Shown: positions 17,792 to 27,340, counted from the first letter of the stretch. The stretch: DNA of 64,000 nucleotides from Chamaesiphon sp041738715 (GCA_041738715.1 JBGSPI010000132.1:86769-150768); one strand, 5' to 3'. The notes: generated by a model not told the origin, from the letters alone. Made by a program: numbers and translations.

Positions 17792-18844
17792 ATGTTAAAT
17801 CCAGCAGCAGTTTTAGAAGTACTCAAACCAGTTCAAGATCCAGAGTTACAGAAAAGTCTGGTCGAACTAAATATGATCCGGAATATTCAGGTGGATGGCG
17901 GCTTGGTGAAATTCACCGTCGTGTTGACAACTCCGGCTTGTCCCTTGAGAGAGTTTATCGTCGATGACTGTAAACAGGCTGTTAAAAAGCTCTCAGGTGT
18001 AACTGATGTCGAAATTGAAGTTACCGCCGAAATTCCTCAACAAAAGGCATTACCAGACCGGACAGGCATCGCTGGGGTAAAAAATATTATTGCTATCTCT
18101 AGTGGTAAAGGTGGCGTAGGCAAAAGTACGGTAGCGGCCAACGTGGCGGTGGCACTGGCACACCTGGGCGCGAAAGTAGGCTTACTCGATGCAGATATTT
18201 ATGGGCCGAATGCCCCATTAATGTTTGGGTTGAGCGATGTCCGGCTGGAGGCTCCCGCCGATGGTATTCTCGAACCAGCGTTTAATCATGGGGTAGCTGT
18301 AGTATCGATGGCGTTTTTGATCGATCGCGATCAACCGGTAATTTGGCGGGGACCGATGTTAAATGGGATTATTCGCCAGTTTCTGTACCAAGTAGCTTGG
18401 GGTGAGTTAGATTATCTAATTGTCGATCTACCACCGGGAACTGGAGATGCTCAACTGACTCTCGCTCAAGCTGTGCCAATGGCGGGTGCCGTAATTGTGA
18501 CAACACCCCAAACTGTAGCTGTGGCTGATGCACGGAAAGGACTGCGGATGTTTGAGAAATTTACCAAAGTCCTGGGTGTCGTCGAAAATATGAGCTATTT
18601 TATTCCACCAGACATGCCCGATCGCCAGTATGATATTTTCGGTTCCAATGGGGGAGAGAAATTAGCAACTGAATTGGGGGTACCCTTATTAGGTCGAATT
18701 CCGCTCGAAATTCCCGTCCGCACTGGTGGTGACAATGGTATTCCGATCGTCATTGCCGAACCTGAATCCGCTTCTGCTAAGGCTTTGATTGCAATTGCTC
18801 AAGCGATCGCTGGCAAAGTCTCTATGGCAGCTTTGGGGAATTGA
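17792..18844 (+). CDS. Mrp/ApbC-type Fe-S cluster carrier ATPase
   Basis: 350 residues. The N-terminal ~90 residues are a MIP18/DUF59 domain (VLEVLKPVQDPELQKSLVELN); the rest is a deviant Walker A P-loop ATPase with SSGKGGVGKSTVAANVAVAL near residue 107, DADIYGPN, and DLPPGTGDAQLT. Mrp/ApbC proteins bind and hand over [4Fe-4S] clusters to target enzymes in the cytosol. The CxxC of classical ApbC near the C-terminus is not obvious. The gene is single; it is followed by a repeat-rich spacer. Confident family call. Confidence 0.92.
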   Translation: MLNPAAVLEVLKPVQDPELQKSLVELNMIRNIQVDGGLVKFTVVLTTPACPLREFIVDDCKQAVKKLSGVTDVEIEVTAEIPQQKALPDRTGIAGVKNIIAISSGKGGVGKSTVAANVAVALAHLGAKVGLLDADIYGPNAPLMFGLSDVRLEAPADGILEPAFNHGVAVVSMAFLIDRDQPVIWRGPMLNGIIRQFLYQVAWGELDYLIVDLPPGTGDAQLTLAQAVPMAGAVIVTTPQTVAVADARKGLRMFEKFTKVLGVVENMSYFIPPDMPDRQYDIFGSNGGEKLATELGVPLLGRIPLEIPVRTGGDNGIPIVIAEPESASAKALIAIAQAIAGKVSMAALGN

Positions 18845-18901
18845 GAATTAGGGGAAAGGGGGTAAAAAGTTGATGCCCCTAACTCATAACTCCTAACTCT
18901 A

Positions 18902-19261
18902 CCCCTGTTAAGGTGAGCATCTGTACTGATTAACGCTGTTGCGCCATTCCTTCGATCGTGATCGGCAAAGTATCTTTACTATGGAAATTAATAGTGTGTG
19001 GAACCGGAGATCTGGGGGTTCCGACCCCCAGACCCCCCGTTGAGGGGCGGAACGCCGCCCCTCAAACTCCCCCGCGTATTTTGGTTATTTTTACTTCGTG
19101 GCATGTGCATTACTTTCACCTGGTAGCTGCGGGGTAGGGTCTGGCTGGTGTTAATCCTGATTGATTGTGCATCCACCCTCCCCTGGGCGTAAACTTGGAG
19201 CAATGACTCTAAAGGCGCAACTTCGTTAATCGACTAGTACAGAAAGTCACCTTAATAGGGG
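18902..19261. repeat. 360-bp element bounded by long inverted repeats
   Basis: The left end (18902-18945) and the right end (19214-19261) are imperfect inverted copies of each other, both starting CCCCTRTTAAGGTG at the outer edge and ending TTGCGCC at the inner edge, about 45 bp long. Inside lie two perfect hairpins: CTGGGGGT-TCCG-ACCCCCAG and TTGAGGGGCG-GAACGC-CGCCCCTCAA. A 71-codon minus-strand frame inside (18988-19203) has no recognisable features. This could be a MITE-like non-autonomous element or a structured RNA whose ends pair. It fills most of the spacer between mrp and rodA. No clear target-site duplication is visible. Confidence 0.6.
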
Positions 19262-19302
19262 TATTCCTACTCCTAACTCCTATACTCCCCACTCCCTAAA
19301 CT

Positions 19303-20556
19303 ATGTATCGCAAATCCTCTCGTCGCCCACCGTGGCAAGATCTATTTATTCATTGGCAACAGATGGACTGGGTGTTGTTGCTGTTAGTGCTAGGTTTGAC
19401 CTTCTTTGGGGGAGTGATGATCCGCAGTGCTGAATTAAATCAACCCGTGACTGACTGGTGGCAACATTGGTTATTTGGCGGGATTGGTTTAACGATCGCC
19501 CTAGGCATTGCTCGGGTGTCCTACAATCATCTCTTGCGCTGGCATTGGGTGACTTATGGGCTGACAAATTCCCTCCTGATTGCCGTAATTCTGCTGGGGA
19601 ATAGTGCCAAGGGCGCGCAACGATGGATTAACATTGCTGGATTCAACTTCCAACCATCAGAATTTGCCAAGGTGGGATTGATTATCACATTAGCGGCGAT
19701 TTTACATCGTCGTCCAGCAAATACCCTCCCAACCTTTATCCGTGCCCTGGCGATTACGGCTCCAACCTGGTTTTTAGTATTTATTCAACCCGATCTAGGT
19801 ACATCACTGGTATTTGGCGCGATTTCATTGGGCATGTTGTATTGGGCGAATGCCAATCCAGGCTGGCTATTGCTGCTAGCATCGCCCGTAGTCGCAGCCA
19901 TTCTCCATAGTGTTAATATTCCCATTTGGATCGCTTGGGCGGTGTTGATGGGCGTAATTGGCTGGCTAACACTGCCATGGCGGTGGGTGACTTCCCTCGT
20001 CGCGATCGGGGTCAATATTGGGTCGGGAATACTGGGAGAAGTACTGTGGCACCTGCTGAAAGACTATCAGAAAGATCGGCTGATTGTCTTTCTCAACCCG
20101 GAAAAATACCCGCTGGGGGCAGGTTATCACCTGATCCAATCGCGGATTGCCATCGGTGCGGGTGAATTGTGGGGACAGGGACTCAATCAGGGGACTCAAA
20201 CCCAGTTGAATTTTATCCCCGAACAACATACAGATTTTATCTTTTCCTCGATCGGCGAGGAACTAGGCTTTGTCGGTGGGATGTGTCTGTTGTTGACATT
20301 CTTGTTTGTCTGCTGGCGATTGATTCAAATAGCACAGCAATCCCAAAACAATTTCGGTTCGCTGCTAGCGATCGGTGTAGTCTCGATGATTAGTTTTCAG
20401 ACAATCGTCAATATCAGCATGACGATCGGACTTGCTCCTGTGACTGGGATTCCCTTGCCTTGGATCACCTATGGTCGATCGTCTTTAATTACCAATTTTA
20501 TCGCGATCGGTTTAGTTGAGTCTGTGGCTAATTACCGTCGGCGATTCACTCTTTGA
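19303..20556 (+). CDS. rodA: Rod-shape/SEDS peptidoglycan glycosyltransferase RodA
   Basis: 417 residues, polytopic with about ten hydrophobic segments. SEDS-family motifs are FQPSEFAKVGLI, FIQPDLGTSLVF, GAGYHLIQSRIAIGAGELWGQG, FIPEQHTDFIFSSIGEELGF and the C-terminal GLAPVTGIPLPWITYGRSS. RodA polymerises lipid II into glycan strands during lateral growth, working with a class B PBP. The short N-terminus and absence of FtsW features support RodA over FtsW. It stands alone; mreBCD and pbp2 are not nearby. Start ATG 19303. Confidence 0.93.
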   Translation: MYRKSSRRPPWQDLFIHWQQMDWVLLLLVLGLTFFGGVMIRSAELNQPVTDWWQHWLFGGIGLTIALGIARVSYNHLLRWHWVTYGLTNSLLIAVILLGNSAKGAQRWINIAGFNFQPSEFAKVGLIITLAAILHRRPANTLPTFIRALAITAPTWFLVFIQPDLGTSLVFGAISLGMLYWANANPGWLLLLASPVVAAILHSVNIPIWIAWAVLMGVIGWLTLPWRWVTSLVAIGVNIGSGILGEVLWHLLKDYQKDRLIVFLNPEKYPLGAGYHLIQSRIAIGAGELWGQGLNQGTQTQLNFIPEQHTDFIFSSIGEELGFVGGMCLLLTFLFVCWRLIQIAQQSQNNFGSLLAIGVVSMISFQTIVNISMTIGLAPVTGIPLPWITYGRSSLITNFIAIGLVESVANYRRRFTL

Positions 20557-20588
20557 CTTCAATCGGCGTGAGTCTGCGAACTTTTGCT

Positions 20589-22085
20589 TCAAGTTCTGAT
20601 TTGGCAATTCACCGCTTCCAACCCGCGCCGATACAGTTCTTTGGCATATTCAGTCCAAGTGCCTTGTCCCCAATAGCGAAAGCAACTAGTTTGCACGAGT
20701 AGATTGTAGAGTAATGCTGTCTGATACTCCGCTTGCTTAGTGACAGAGGCATCTGTCGCAACGAGTGGATCGAACTTGTGGTGAAAAAGAACACTAAGTT
20801 GATACATTGGCTCCAGCACATTATCATAGCCCTGTACCCAACTCAGATTACTCGTCCAGGATGCACCATCCATACTAAACCGATCGTCAGTGGCGGTGAG
20901 TAATTCGATCGCGTTGGCGACTTTCTCCGTCGTCGCTTGTTCTGGCTGCACTCGTTGCCAAATTTTGTGCTGTTGTACAGCCTGACAGACTGGATAGTCC
21001 TCTTGCCGCACACCCGCAGCGGCGATCAGTTCTAGATATTCTGTCCCATTGCAACCCACAACACCATGAGTTTGTTCGCGCATTTCTTGCCAAGGACGGG
21101 GGAAATCACGGGGAAATTCATTCATCATCACCCCACCATTTTCACCATCAGCAATTTGGGTGACTAGTGGCGGAATCGATCTTTCGCCTAGTAATTGTCG
21201 CCTCCGACTTTTTGCCTCATAGTATGGCTGCATCTGCGCGACCAATTTTGTATCCGAGCCTTGAGTCTTAATCAATGCTGTAATATCGATCGTTTCGCCC
21301 TGAGAGTTACGAGCGATCAGACGATTCGGTACATATTTATCATCCTGATGCAAACTTGCACCATCCAGCCGCTCAACCGAATGTTCCTGAACCATTAACC
21401 AGCGATAGCCGCATTCTTTTAACGCTTTGATGTACTCGTACAAGACATCGGGATGATTGGGGAGGTGCATCTCTGGTGGTGAAAATCCCTTCACCCGTTT
21501 CAGTGCGTCAATCCCAAAAATGGTGGCAAAGTGGTGTTGCCATGCTTGGATCTGTAATTTGAGATCGGGAATGGGTGTTGAAGGCACCACGGCATGGCTC
21601 CACATCGTCCCCAGCCACTCGACGTGAGGCTGATAGAGAGGATCGCAGGTAATCCGTTTCAGGTGGTCTAAAACGTCATTTCGCCCCATTTGCTGGAGTC
21701 CCCACAACAGATTGCCCGAATAGTCCAACATAATGCGCGGGTTGCACCCCTGGGCGACTAAATCAGGGATAAATTCACCCATGCGGGCATAACACCAGGC
21801 GAAGACGGCGGCATTATGATTATCCCCTTCACCTTGATGCTCGAACATATACTGGAGATGTCCAATCAATTCCCCTTGGGAACCAGCAGGAATGGTAGGC
21901 TGGTGCATGTGTAGGGCGCAGGCAAATGCTGCGGTTATGTCTGCTAGTCGAAGATTGGTGTTGGGTAGAAAAACTGGTTCGGCATGATTTACCGCCGCAG
22001 TAATCTCGGCTTCCCAACCGCAGATATTGGGCAGTCCCGAATGGGTGGGGGCTAACTCGAAGGGAGATGGTGCGATCGTAATCAT
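20589..22085 (-). CDS. Glycoside hydrolase family 57 protein
   Basis: 498 residues. The N-terminal half carries GH57-like blocks: CALHMHQPTIP, a FEHQGEGDNHNAAVFAWCYA block, WLGTMWSHAVVPSTPIPDLK, and FSPPEMHLP, where the glutamate may be the nucleophile. The second half contains EFPRDFPRPWQEM and a C-terminal WTEYAKELYRRGLEA. GH57 enzymes are alpha-amylases, branching enzymes or related glycan hydrolases. This type has no signal peptide, so it is likely cytosolic and may act on glycogen or other alpha-glucan. It is convergent with rodA. Family confident, substrate open. Confidence 0.82.
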   Translation of the reverse strand: MITIAPSPFELAPTHSGLPNICGWEAEITAAVNHAEPVFLPNTNLRLADITAAFACALHMHQPTIPAGSQGELIGHLQYMFEHQGEGDNHNAAVFAWCYARMGEFIPDLVAQGCNPRIMLDYSGNLLWGLQQMGRNDVLDHLKRITCDPLYQPHVEWLGTMWSHAVVPSTPIPDLKLQIQAWQHHFATIFGIDALKRVKGFSPPEMHLPNHPDVLYEYIKALKECGYRWLMVQEHSVERLDGASLHQDDKYVPNRLIARNSQGETIDITALIKTQGSDTKLVAQMQPYYEAKSRRRQLLGERSIPPLVTQIADGENGGVMMNEFPRDFPRPWQEMREQTHGVVGCNGTEYLELIAAAGVRQEDYPVCQAVQQHKIWQRVQPEQATTEKVANAIELLTATDDRFSMDGASWTSNLSWVQGYDNVLEPMYQLSVLFHHKFDPLVATDASVTKQAEYQTALLYNLLVQTSCFRYWGQGTWTEYAKELYRRGLEAVNCQIRT

Positions 22086-22290
22086 GACTAGTTCCAGGCT
22101 GGCGATTGACTCAGCCTAGCAAATTAGTGACGACAGGCCCGAGCAGTACGTCTGAAACTTAATGCTTGAGCGACAAGTTACCAAATAATTTCAGCGAAAA
22201 TTATCTAATCCTGCTAAACTCAACAGGGGCGCTCGCAAGATCTAGATAATCAGCCCCAATCGAGCTACCATCTATGAACAACGCAGCCAG

Positions 22291-22686
22291 CTACCGAAAA
22301 AGTGCGTGCTGTTGTAACTGGGCAAGGTTGACTACGGCTAGGGCATTTTGGTGACAAGCCGCCAGATCGATCGGTGGTGCAACTCCAGCATCGAGAGCTT
22401 CTTTCCAACGGGAAACGCATAGACACCAACGATCTCCAGGTTTAAGTCCGGGGAAATTGTAATTAGGTAGCGGTGAGATCAAGTCATTACCCCGATCGCG
22501 ACTGAATTCCAGAAACTCTTGAGTAACTTGGGCGCAGACAGTATGACTCCCATAATCCATTGGTCCGGTTTGGCAATAACCATCGCGGTAAAATCCAGTG
22601 CGCGGGCTGGTACAACAACACTGAAGTTCTTCGCCCAAGACGTTTTTGGGGCGACTGCTAGTTTTGGAGTTGGGTGTAGAATTCAA
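22291..22686 (-). CDS. DUF2237 family protein
   Basis: 131 residues. The family's conserved cores are visible: NVLGEELQCCCTSPRTGFYRDGYC, QTGPMDYGSHTVCAQVTQEFLEFSR, GDRWCLCVSRWKEAL and ATHQNALAV-like CHQNALAV. The many cysteines and the histidine suggest a possible metal or redox role, but none is established. It has the same direction as the zinc peptidase gene just upstream (42 bp gap), so they may share a transcript. Family call confident; function unknown. Confidence 0.88.
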   Translation of the reverse strand: MNSTPNSKTSSRPKNVLGEELQCCCTSPRTGFYRDGYCQTGPMDYGSHTVCAQVTQEFLEFSRDRGNDLISPLPNYNFPGLKPGDRWCLCVSRWKEALDAGVAPPIDLAACHQNALAVVNLAQLQQHALFR

Positions 22687-22728
22687 GGTTAAAAAACAGT
22701 GAATTGTTGACAGTTAACTGGCGAGAGA

Positions 22729-23406
22729 CTAATCGCGACGGGACATCAGCAGTTGAATTAATTGCAGCACAGCATATAAAGCCGTCGCTACATAAGTAAA
22801 CGCCGCCGCATCCAATACTTTCTTCGCTCCTCTATTTTCCTCACCCTGGAGAATGCCCAGATCGTTAATCAATCTCAAGGCTCGACTCGAAGCGTCAAAC
22901 TCCACGGGCAAAGTCACCACATGAAACAGCACTACGCCCAAAAACAAGACAATGCCAATATTGATAAAGATAGTGCTAATCGAACCCATCGCCGTCAGCC
23001 CAAAACCTAGCATAATTAACAGGGGACCGAGATTGGAACCCAAATTAGCTGCTGGGACTAATGCCGCCCGAATATTCATTGGCTTGTAACCGCGCACATC
23101 TTGGAGTACGTGTCCGCATTCGTGAGCAGCCACTGCCGCAGCCGCGAGAGATGTTGAACCGTAGACCCCTTCAGACAATCTCACCGCCTTGGCACTGGGA
23201 TCGTAATGATCGGTTAGTTCTCCAGCTACAGGCTCGATCGAGACATGATTGATGCCCATTTCTTGCAAGATTTTGGCAGCAACTTCGGCACCTGTCATCC
23301 CTAAACTAGAGCCAATTTGCGCGTATTTATTGTAAGTCCCTTTAACTCGGAACTGCGCCCACAATGTAAGCAACATACCTGGAATCAGGAAGAATAAATA
23401 AAACAT
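22729..23406 (-). CDS. Membrane zinc metallopeptidase (YugP-like)
   Basis: 225 residues of the Zn-dependent neutral peptidase 2 family (YugP type). An N-terminal membrane helix (residues 1-18) is followed by a catalytic block AAVAAHECGHVLQDVRGY with the HExxH zinc site, then hydrophobic segments at about 108-165 and a C-terminal one. Peptidases of this family are thought to act at the cytoplasmic membrane; their substrates are mostly unknown. It lies upstream of the DUF2237 gene on the same strand. Start ATG 23406. Confident. Confidence 0.88.
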   Translation of the reverse strand: MFYLFFLIPGMLLTLWAQFRVKGTYNKYAQIGSSLGMTGAEVAAKILQEMGINHVSIEPVAGELTDHYDPSAKAVRLSEGVYGSTSLAAAAVAAHECGHVLQDVRGYKPMNIRAALVPAANLGSNLGPLLIMLGFGLTAMGSISTIFINIGIVLFLGVVLFHVVTLPVEFDASSRALRLINDLGILQGEENRGAKKVLDAAAFTYVATALYAVLQLIQLLMSRRD

Positions 23407-23487
23407 CTAAATTTTTACCTAATCGTAGTTAATTTATGGCGATGTTAACCCCTATGTTTGCTATGCTAACATTTTGCGCTGTGAACT

Positions 23488-24603
23488 TTGGCGGGTATTC
23501 CTCACTCAAATGTTCCAGATTTTGACATTCGATCGGCTAGATTGCCAGCAGAGAGTTTGATTAATCACCCTTATACAGTAGTTTTAATTATCCCCACTGG
23601 CATCGGTGCAACGATGGGCGGCTATGCCGGAGATGGCTTACCTATTGCCAAAGCTGTGGCGGCGAGTTGCGATCGCTTGATTACCCATCCCAATGTGATG
23701 AATGGAGCGCAGTTATATTGGAGTCTGCCGAATACGCTCTACGTTGAGGGCTATGGGTTAGATCGATTTGCCGCCGGAACTTGGGGACTGGAGACAGTTC
23801 GGAAAAATCGGGTTGGGATGATTTTTGATCGATCGATCGAAACCGATCTCCGCATCCGTCATCTCCAAGTCGCCGATGGCGCGAGAGCGTCTCTAGGTCT
23901 AGATATTACCGATTATGTTGTCACCGATATGCCCTTGGGTGTCGAACTGCAAACAGCCGCTTCTGGAGCCTCCTGGGGGACGATTCAGCAGCCCGATAGT
24001 CTGCTACGCGCTGCCGAAAAATTGATTACTACAGCGAAAGCAGAGGCGATCTGTGTAATTGCCAGATTTCCCGACGATCCAGGGCAAACAGTCCTCCAGG
24101 AGTACCGCCACGGGCGCGGAGTAGACCCTTTAGCGGGGGCTGAAGCTGTAATTAGCCATCTGATCGTCCGCACCTTTAAAGTGCCCTGTGCCCATGCTCC
24201 CGCCCTCTCACCACTACCGATCGATCCAGATATTTCCCCCCGCTCGGCGGCTGAGGAATTAGGTTATACTTTCCTCCCCTGTGTTCTCGTCGGCTTGAGT
24301 CGGGCACCACAATTTGTCACCACACCGCTTGCTCAGGGTATTTGGGCGGATCAAGTGGATGCCGTAATTATCCCTGAATCCGCCTGCGGTGGTAGCGGCT
24401 TAATTAGCTTGGCGAAATCACGGGCGAAAATTATCACAGTGTCGGAAAATCACACCCGCATGTCTGTGCCGCCACAGGCGATTGGGGCTAGCTCAATTGC
24501 GGTAAACTCCTATTTAGAGGCGATCGGAGTAATCACAGTCGATCGAGCCGGAATGAGTCTAGATGCTTTTTACCCTCGGATCGATCGTCTCAAAGAATGT
24601 TGA
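23488..24603 (+). CDS. DUF3326 domain-containing protein
   Basis: 371 residues. The conserved core starts at NHPYTVVLIIPTGIGATMGG, continues with ITHPNVMNGAQLYWSLPNT, and ends in AQGIWADQVDAVIIPESACGG and VSENHTRMSVPPQAIGASSI. The family is nearly confined to cyanobacteria and some plastid-bearing eukaryotes and has no proven function. The only in-frame starts near the family N-terminus are non-ATG: TTG 23488 is used here; the ATG at 23510 is in another frame. Divergent from the zinc peptidase. Confidence 0.85.
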   Translation: MAGIPHSNVPDFDIRSARLPAESLINHPYTVVLIIPTGIGATMGGYAGDGLPIAKAVAASCDRLITHPNVMNGAQLYWSLPNTLYVEGYGLDRFAAGTWGLETVRKNRVGMIFDRSIETDLRIRHLQVADGARASLGLDITDYVVTDMPLGVELQTAASGASWGTIQQPDSLLRAAEKLITTAKAEAICVIARFPDDPGQTVLQEYRHGRGVDPLAGAEAVISHLIVRTFKVPCAHAPALSPLPIDPDISPRSAAEELGYTFLPCVLVGLSRAPQFVTTPLAQGIWADQVDAVIIPESACGGSGLISLAKSRAKIITVSENHTRMSVPPQAIGASSIAVNSYLEAIGVITVDRAGMSLDAFYPRIDRLKEC

Positions 24604-24631
24604 AAACCAGAAGGTGAAAATCGTCAATTTC

Positions 24632-25837
24632 CTAGCTAATCGACGATTCCTGTCCCGGTTTAATAATTCTCCACTGGATCAATCGTTGATCGATCTTCTG
24701 GAGGAGTTGAAAATCGGCTGGATGGGAACTCGAATGCTGTTCGATAAAAGCGAAAGCTTGGCGAAACTGTTGCGGGTTGGCGGTGATGGGGGCATCGAAG
24801 TGACAGGGGATAATCGTCTGAAAATCCCACTGACAAACCCGCTCGATCCAAGCGAGGGCGGATTGAGTCGAGCGGTTGAGAATCAATGTCTGGAGAATGG
24901 GCGCAACGAGTAATCGACCATCAGACCGTAGGCTGGTAAATGCCCGTTCCCAGCCTGGTTGCCAGCAAAAGGGGTAGAGTCCGAAGTAGCTCTGTTTTGA
25001 CCGTTCGGCGAGCGTAAATGACTCACGGATCGTCTGAGACCATTTACTGATTTCTAGCACGCTAGGGCGAAAATAGAGGGCAAATAAACAGATTCTTTGC
25101 CAGCCGACGATTCGGTTGGTGGGGGTATCGACGGTCGCGTCACTCGATCGATCTTTGGCGTGGAATAGTAATGGATAGGGTTCTGTGGCGACGATTTGCG
25201 GGGGTGTGTTCGGGATCGAAATTACTGCATCAGTGACTAAGAGAGTCCGCGAACGACGGTGGAAAAAGGCGACTTCGGCAAACTTGCCCGGGCCGAGATC
25301 GATCGTATCCATGATTGCATAGTCAAACTCTAACCCAAACGGGGTTTGATCACTATCTTTTGGTAAAGTATAAGTCCGGCGGGAGGGGAATCCCAGCCAA
25401 CTCAGCGGGAGATTGACTGGAAAACTCCACTGATCCGGTGCCACCCATACCTGCGCCTGGGGAAAACGGCGGGCAAATGGGCCGACAAATACCTTATGTT
25501 CTAATCCTGAAATCGTCGGCAGGATGATATATTTAACCTCACCATGCACTACCTCTAATTCATTGACTAGGCGCAGACATTCGGAAGTCGGGGCAACTGG
25601 TGCATAGATGAGTAAACCGCCGCCGAATAGTTTGACTACCGTCATCCGAATCGGCACTACTACATAGAAAATGCCCTGAACCTGATCGAATGTCCAAATT
25701 GTGTCCGGTACTACTTCTGTCCGAATCGTCCGCCGTTGACCATAGGGGTAAATAGGCAACGTAAACCAAAACCGCCATGCCAAATCCTGCGGTGGCACCT
25801 TACTGGTGGAAGTAACTATTCGTTCGTCGAGAGTCAC
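24632..25837 (-). CDS. DUF4336 domain-containing protein
   Basis: 401 residues. DUF4336 proteins are cyanobacterial and plant proteins whose layout resembles a metallo-beta-lactamase-like fold without all metal ligands. Visible blocks: WRFWFTLPIYPYGQRRT, a FGGGLLIYAPVAPTSECL stretch, YIILPTISGLEHKVF, QVWVAPDQWSFPVNLPLSWLG and VAFFHRRSRTLLVTDAV. The start codon is GTG 25837. It is convergent with DUF3326 (gap 28 bp). No function is established. Assignment by conserved blocks is fairly sure. Confidence 0.8.
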   Translation of the reverse strand: MTLDERIVTSTSKVPPQDLAWRFWFTLPIYPYGQRRTIRTEVVPDTIWTFDQVQGIFYVVVPIRMTVVKLFGGGLLIYAPVAPTSECLRLVNELEVVHGEVKYIILPTISGLEHKVFVGPFARRFPQAQVWVAPDQWSFPVNLPLSWLGFPSRRTYTLPKDSDQTPFGLEFDYAIMDTIDLGPGKFAEVAFFHRRSRTLLVTDAVISIPNTPPQIVATEPYPLLFHAKDRSSDATVDTPTNRIVGWQRICLFALYFRPSVLEISKWSQTIRESFTLAERSKQSYFGLYPFCWQPGWERAFTSLRSDGRLLVAPILQTLILNRSTQSALAWIERVCQWDFQTIIPCHFDAPITANPQQFRQAFAFIEQHSSSHPADFQLLQKIDQRLIQWRIIKPGQESSIS

Positions 25838-26185
25838 CGCACAACCCCTAAGAATAGATGTAAATTAATCATCTGAGCAATATGTCATCAACTGGCGATC
25901 GCGAGAGCAACAGAGCCTGACTATCCGCGAAAGCTATACCCAACTGTCTACCCAACACTGCTCGATCGGCAAATCGGTTAGAAACTCTAGTTTACCAGAA
26001 GAGTGTTGGATGTCTGAAAGCCTGATTAGCGATCGATCTAAGATTATCAGGTTATCAGGAAATTGGGGAAAACCCCGTCTTTCAAGTAGATGTAGTGACT
26101 GTCTTGAAAATCAAGGGTTAAGCGATCGAAAACCAGATGATCGTCAAAATGTTACACAGAGTAATGCAAATGTAATATTGAAGAA
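25838..26185. other. Intergenic region, no gene seen
   Basis: 348 bp between the DUF4336 start and the tRNA 3' end. It holds an 8-bp inverted repeat (25952-25959 with 26002-26009), a GGGG-AAAA-CCCC mini-hairpin (26065-26076) and several CGATCG sites. I see no convincing coding frame. A promoter for DUF4336 must lie at its left edge. Confidence 0.4.
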
Positions 26186-26270
26186 CGGAGAGGGTGAGAT
26201 TCGAACTCACGGAAGCTTGCGCCTCATCCGATTTCAAGTCGGACGCAATCGACCACTCTGCCACCTCTCC
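26186..26270 (-). tRNA. trnS: tRNA-Ser(UGA)
   Basis: 85-nt class II tRNA. The acceptor stem GGAGAGG pairs with CCTCTCC, with a G discriminator base. The anticodon loop CTTGAAA gives anticodon TGA, reading UCA. The long variable arm expected for serine and the T-loop GTTCGAATC are present. No CCA is encoded. It lies opposite to the Prk-like kinase gene. Confidence 0.97.
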
Positions 26271-26398
26271 AGATGTAGGCAATCTATCTTAACACGATCG
26301 AGTCAGATCCGGTAGTAGCAGATCGATCTGACATTAAGGGTGTTTATTTGCGACAATCTATGAAATTATCTCAACAGTTGTTACTGAGGATCGAATCA

Positions 26399-27340
26399 AT
26401 GAGCCATCGTCCAATCATTCTCGGCATCGTGGGCGATAGTGGTGCTGGTAAAACGACCCTAACTAGCGGCGTTGCCCAAATTCTCGGCACCGAAAATATT
26501 ACCGTAATTGGGACGGATGATTATCACCGTTACGATCGCACTCAACGGGCGGAATTGGGTATTACAGCGTTACATCCTGACTGTAATTATCTCGATATCA
26601 TGCAGCAGCATTTAATACTACTTCGCAACGGACAACCAATCCTCAAGCCGATTTACAACCATCATACGGGCACATTCGATCCGCCCCAGTATATCAAGCC
26701 CAATAAATTTATCATTGTTGAAGGATTACTCGGTTACTCAACACCAGCACTCCGCGATTGCTATGATGTCAAAGTGTATTTAGCTCCACAAGAATCACTC
26801 CGACATGGATGGAAAATTAAGCGCGATACGCTCAAACGTGGCTATACAGAAGCACAAGTCCTGGCAGAACTCCAAAAACGCGAACCAGATTCAGCACAGT
26901 TTATTCGTCCGCAACGACAGTGGGCAGATTTAACTGTTTGTTTCTATCCACCCAGTGATGAGTCAACCGCCAGCACCGACCATCTCAATGTTAAGTTGGT
27001 ACTAAGACCGACAATTGCACATCCAGATCTCAGCCAGATTTTAGCTGAACAGATCGCCGCAAAGCAACCAACCATTAGGTTAACACTCGATCGAGATATG
27101 GGTAAGCCAGTTGATGTCCTAGAAATTGACTCCCATGCTAATGGCGATGCTGTCAGAGTTCTCGGTCGCATGATTTGTGCGGATTTGCCTGAATTACATA
27201 GTTTTTGCGATCGAGATATCAACCCCAATTTAGGTAAAATTACGGGCACCACTGGGGAATCGCTCCAAAGTTACCCGCTGGCTCTGACACAGTTGTTAAT
27301 TACCTATCACATGCTCAAGGCTACACAAAAATATCAATAG
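26399..27340 (+). CDS. Phosphoribulokinase/uridine kinase-like protein
   Basis: About 313 residues from ATG 26399, which has GAGGA 8 nt upstream; the frame is open to 26348 with another ATG at 26360. The P-loop is GIVGDSGAGKTT, followed by TDDYHRYDR, ALHPDCNYLDIM, IYNHHTGTFDPP and FIIVEGLLGYS, the order seen in bacterial-type phosphoribulokinase. Unlike the Calvin-cycle enzyme of cyanobacteria, the two regulatory cysteines are absent: the P-loop has A in place of C, and IGTDDY replaces ICLDDY. It is therefore probably the second Prk-like paralogue, with no thioredoxin switch, and its substrate may differ from ribulose 5-phosphate. The kinase fold is certain; the substrate is not. Confidence 0.85.
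   Translation: MSHRPIILGIVGDSGAGKTTLTSGVAQILGTENITVIGTDDYHRYDRTQRAELGITALHPDCNYLDIMQQHLILLRNGQPILKPIYNHHTGTFDPPQYIKPNKFIIVEGLLGYSTPALRDCYDVKVYLAPQESLRHGWKIKRDTLKRGYTEAQVLAELQKREPDSAQFIRPQRQWADLTVCFYPPSDESTASTDHLNVKLVLRPTIAHPDLSQILAEQIAAKQPTIRLTLDRDMGKPVDVLEIDSHANGDAVRVLGRMICADLPELHSFCDRDINPNLGKITGTTGESLQSYPLALTQLLITYHMLKATQKYQ

Noticed and set aside
18988..19203. 71-codon minus-strand frame in the inverted-repeat element
   Set aside because: It crosses two G/C-rich hairpins, has no ribosome-binding site and no protein-like pattern.
26010..26315. 101-codon plus-strand frame overlapping tRNA-Ser
   Set aside because: It reads through the tRNA on the opposite strand; composition is not protein-like.
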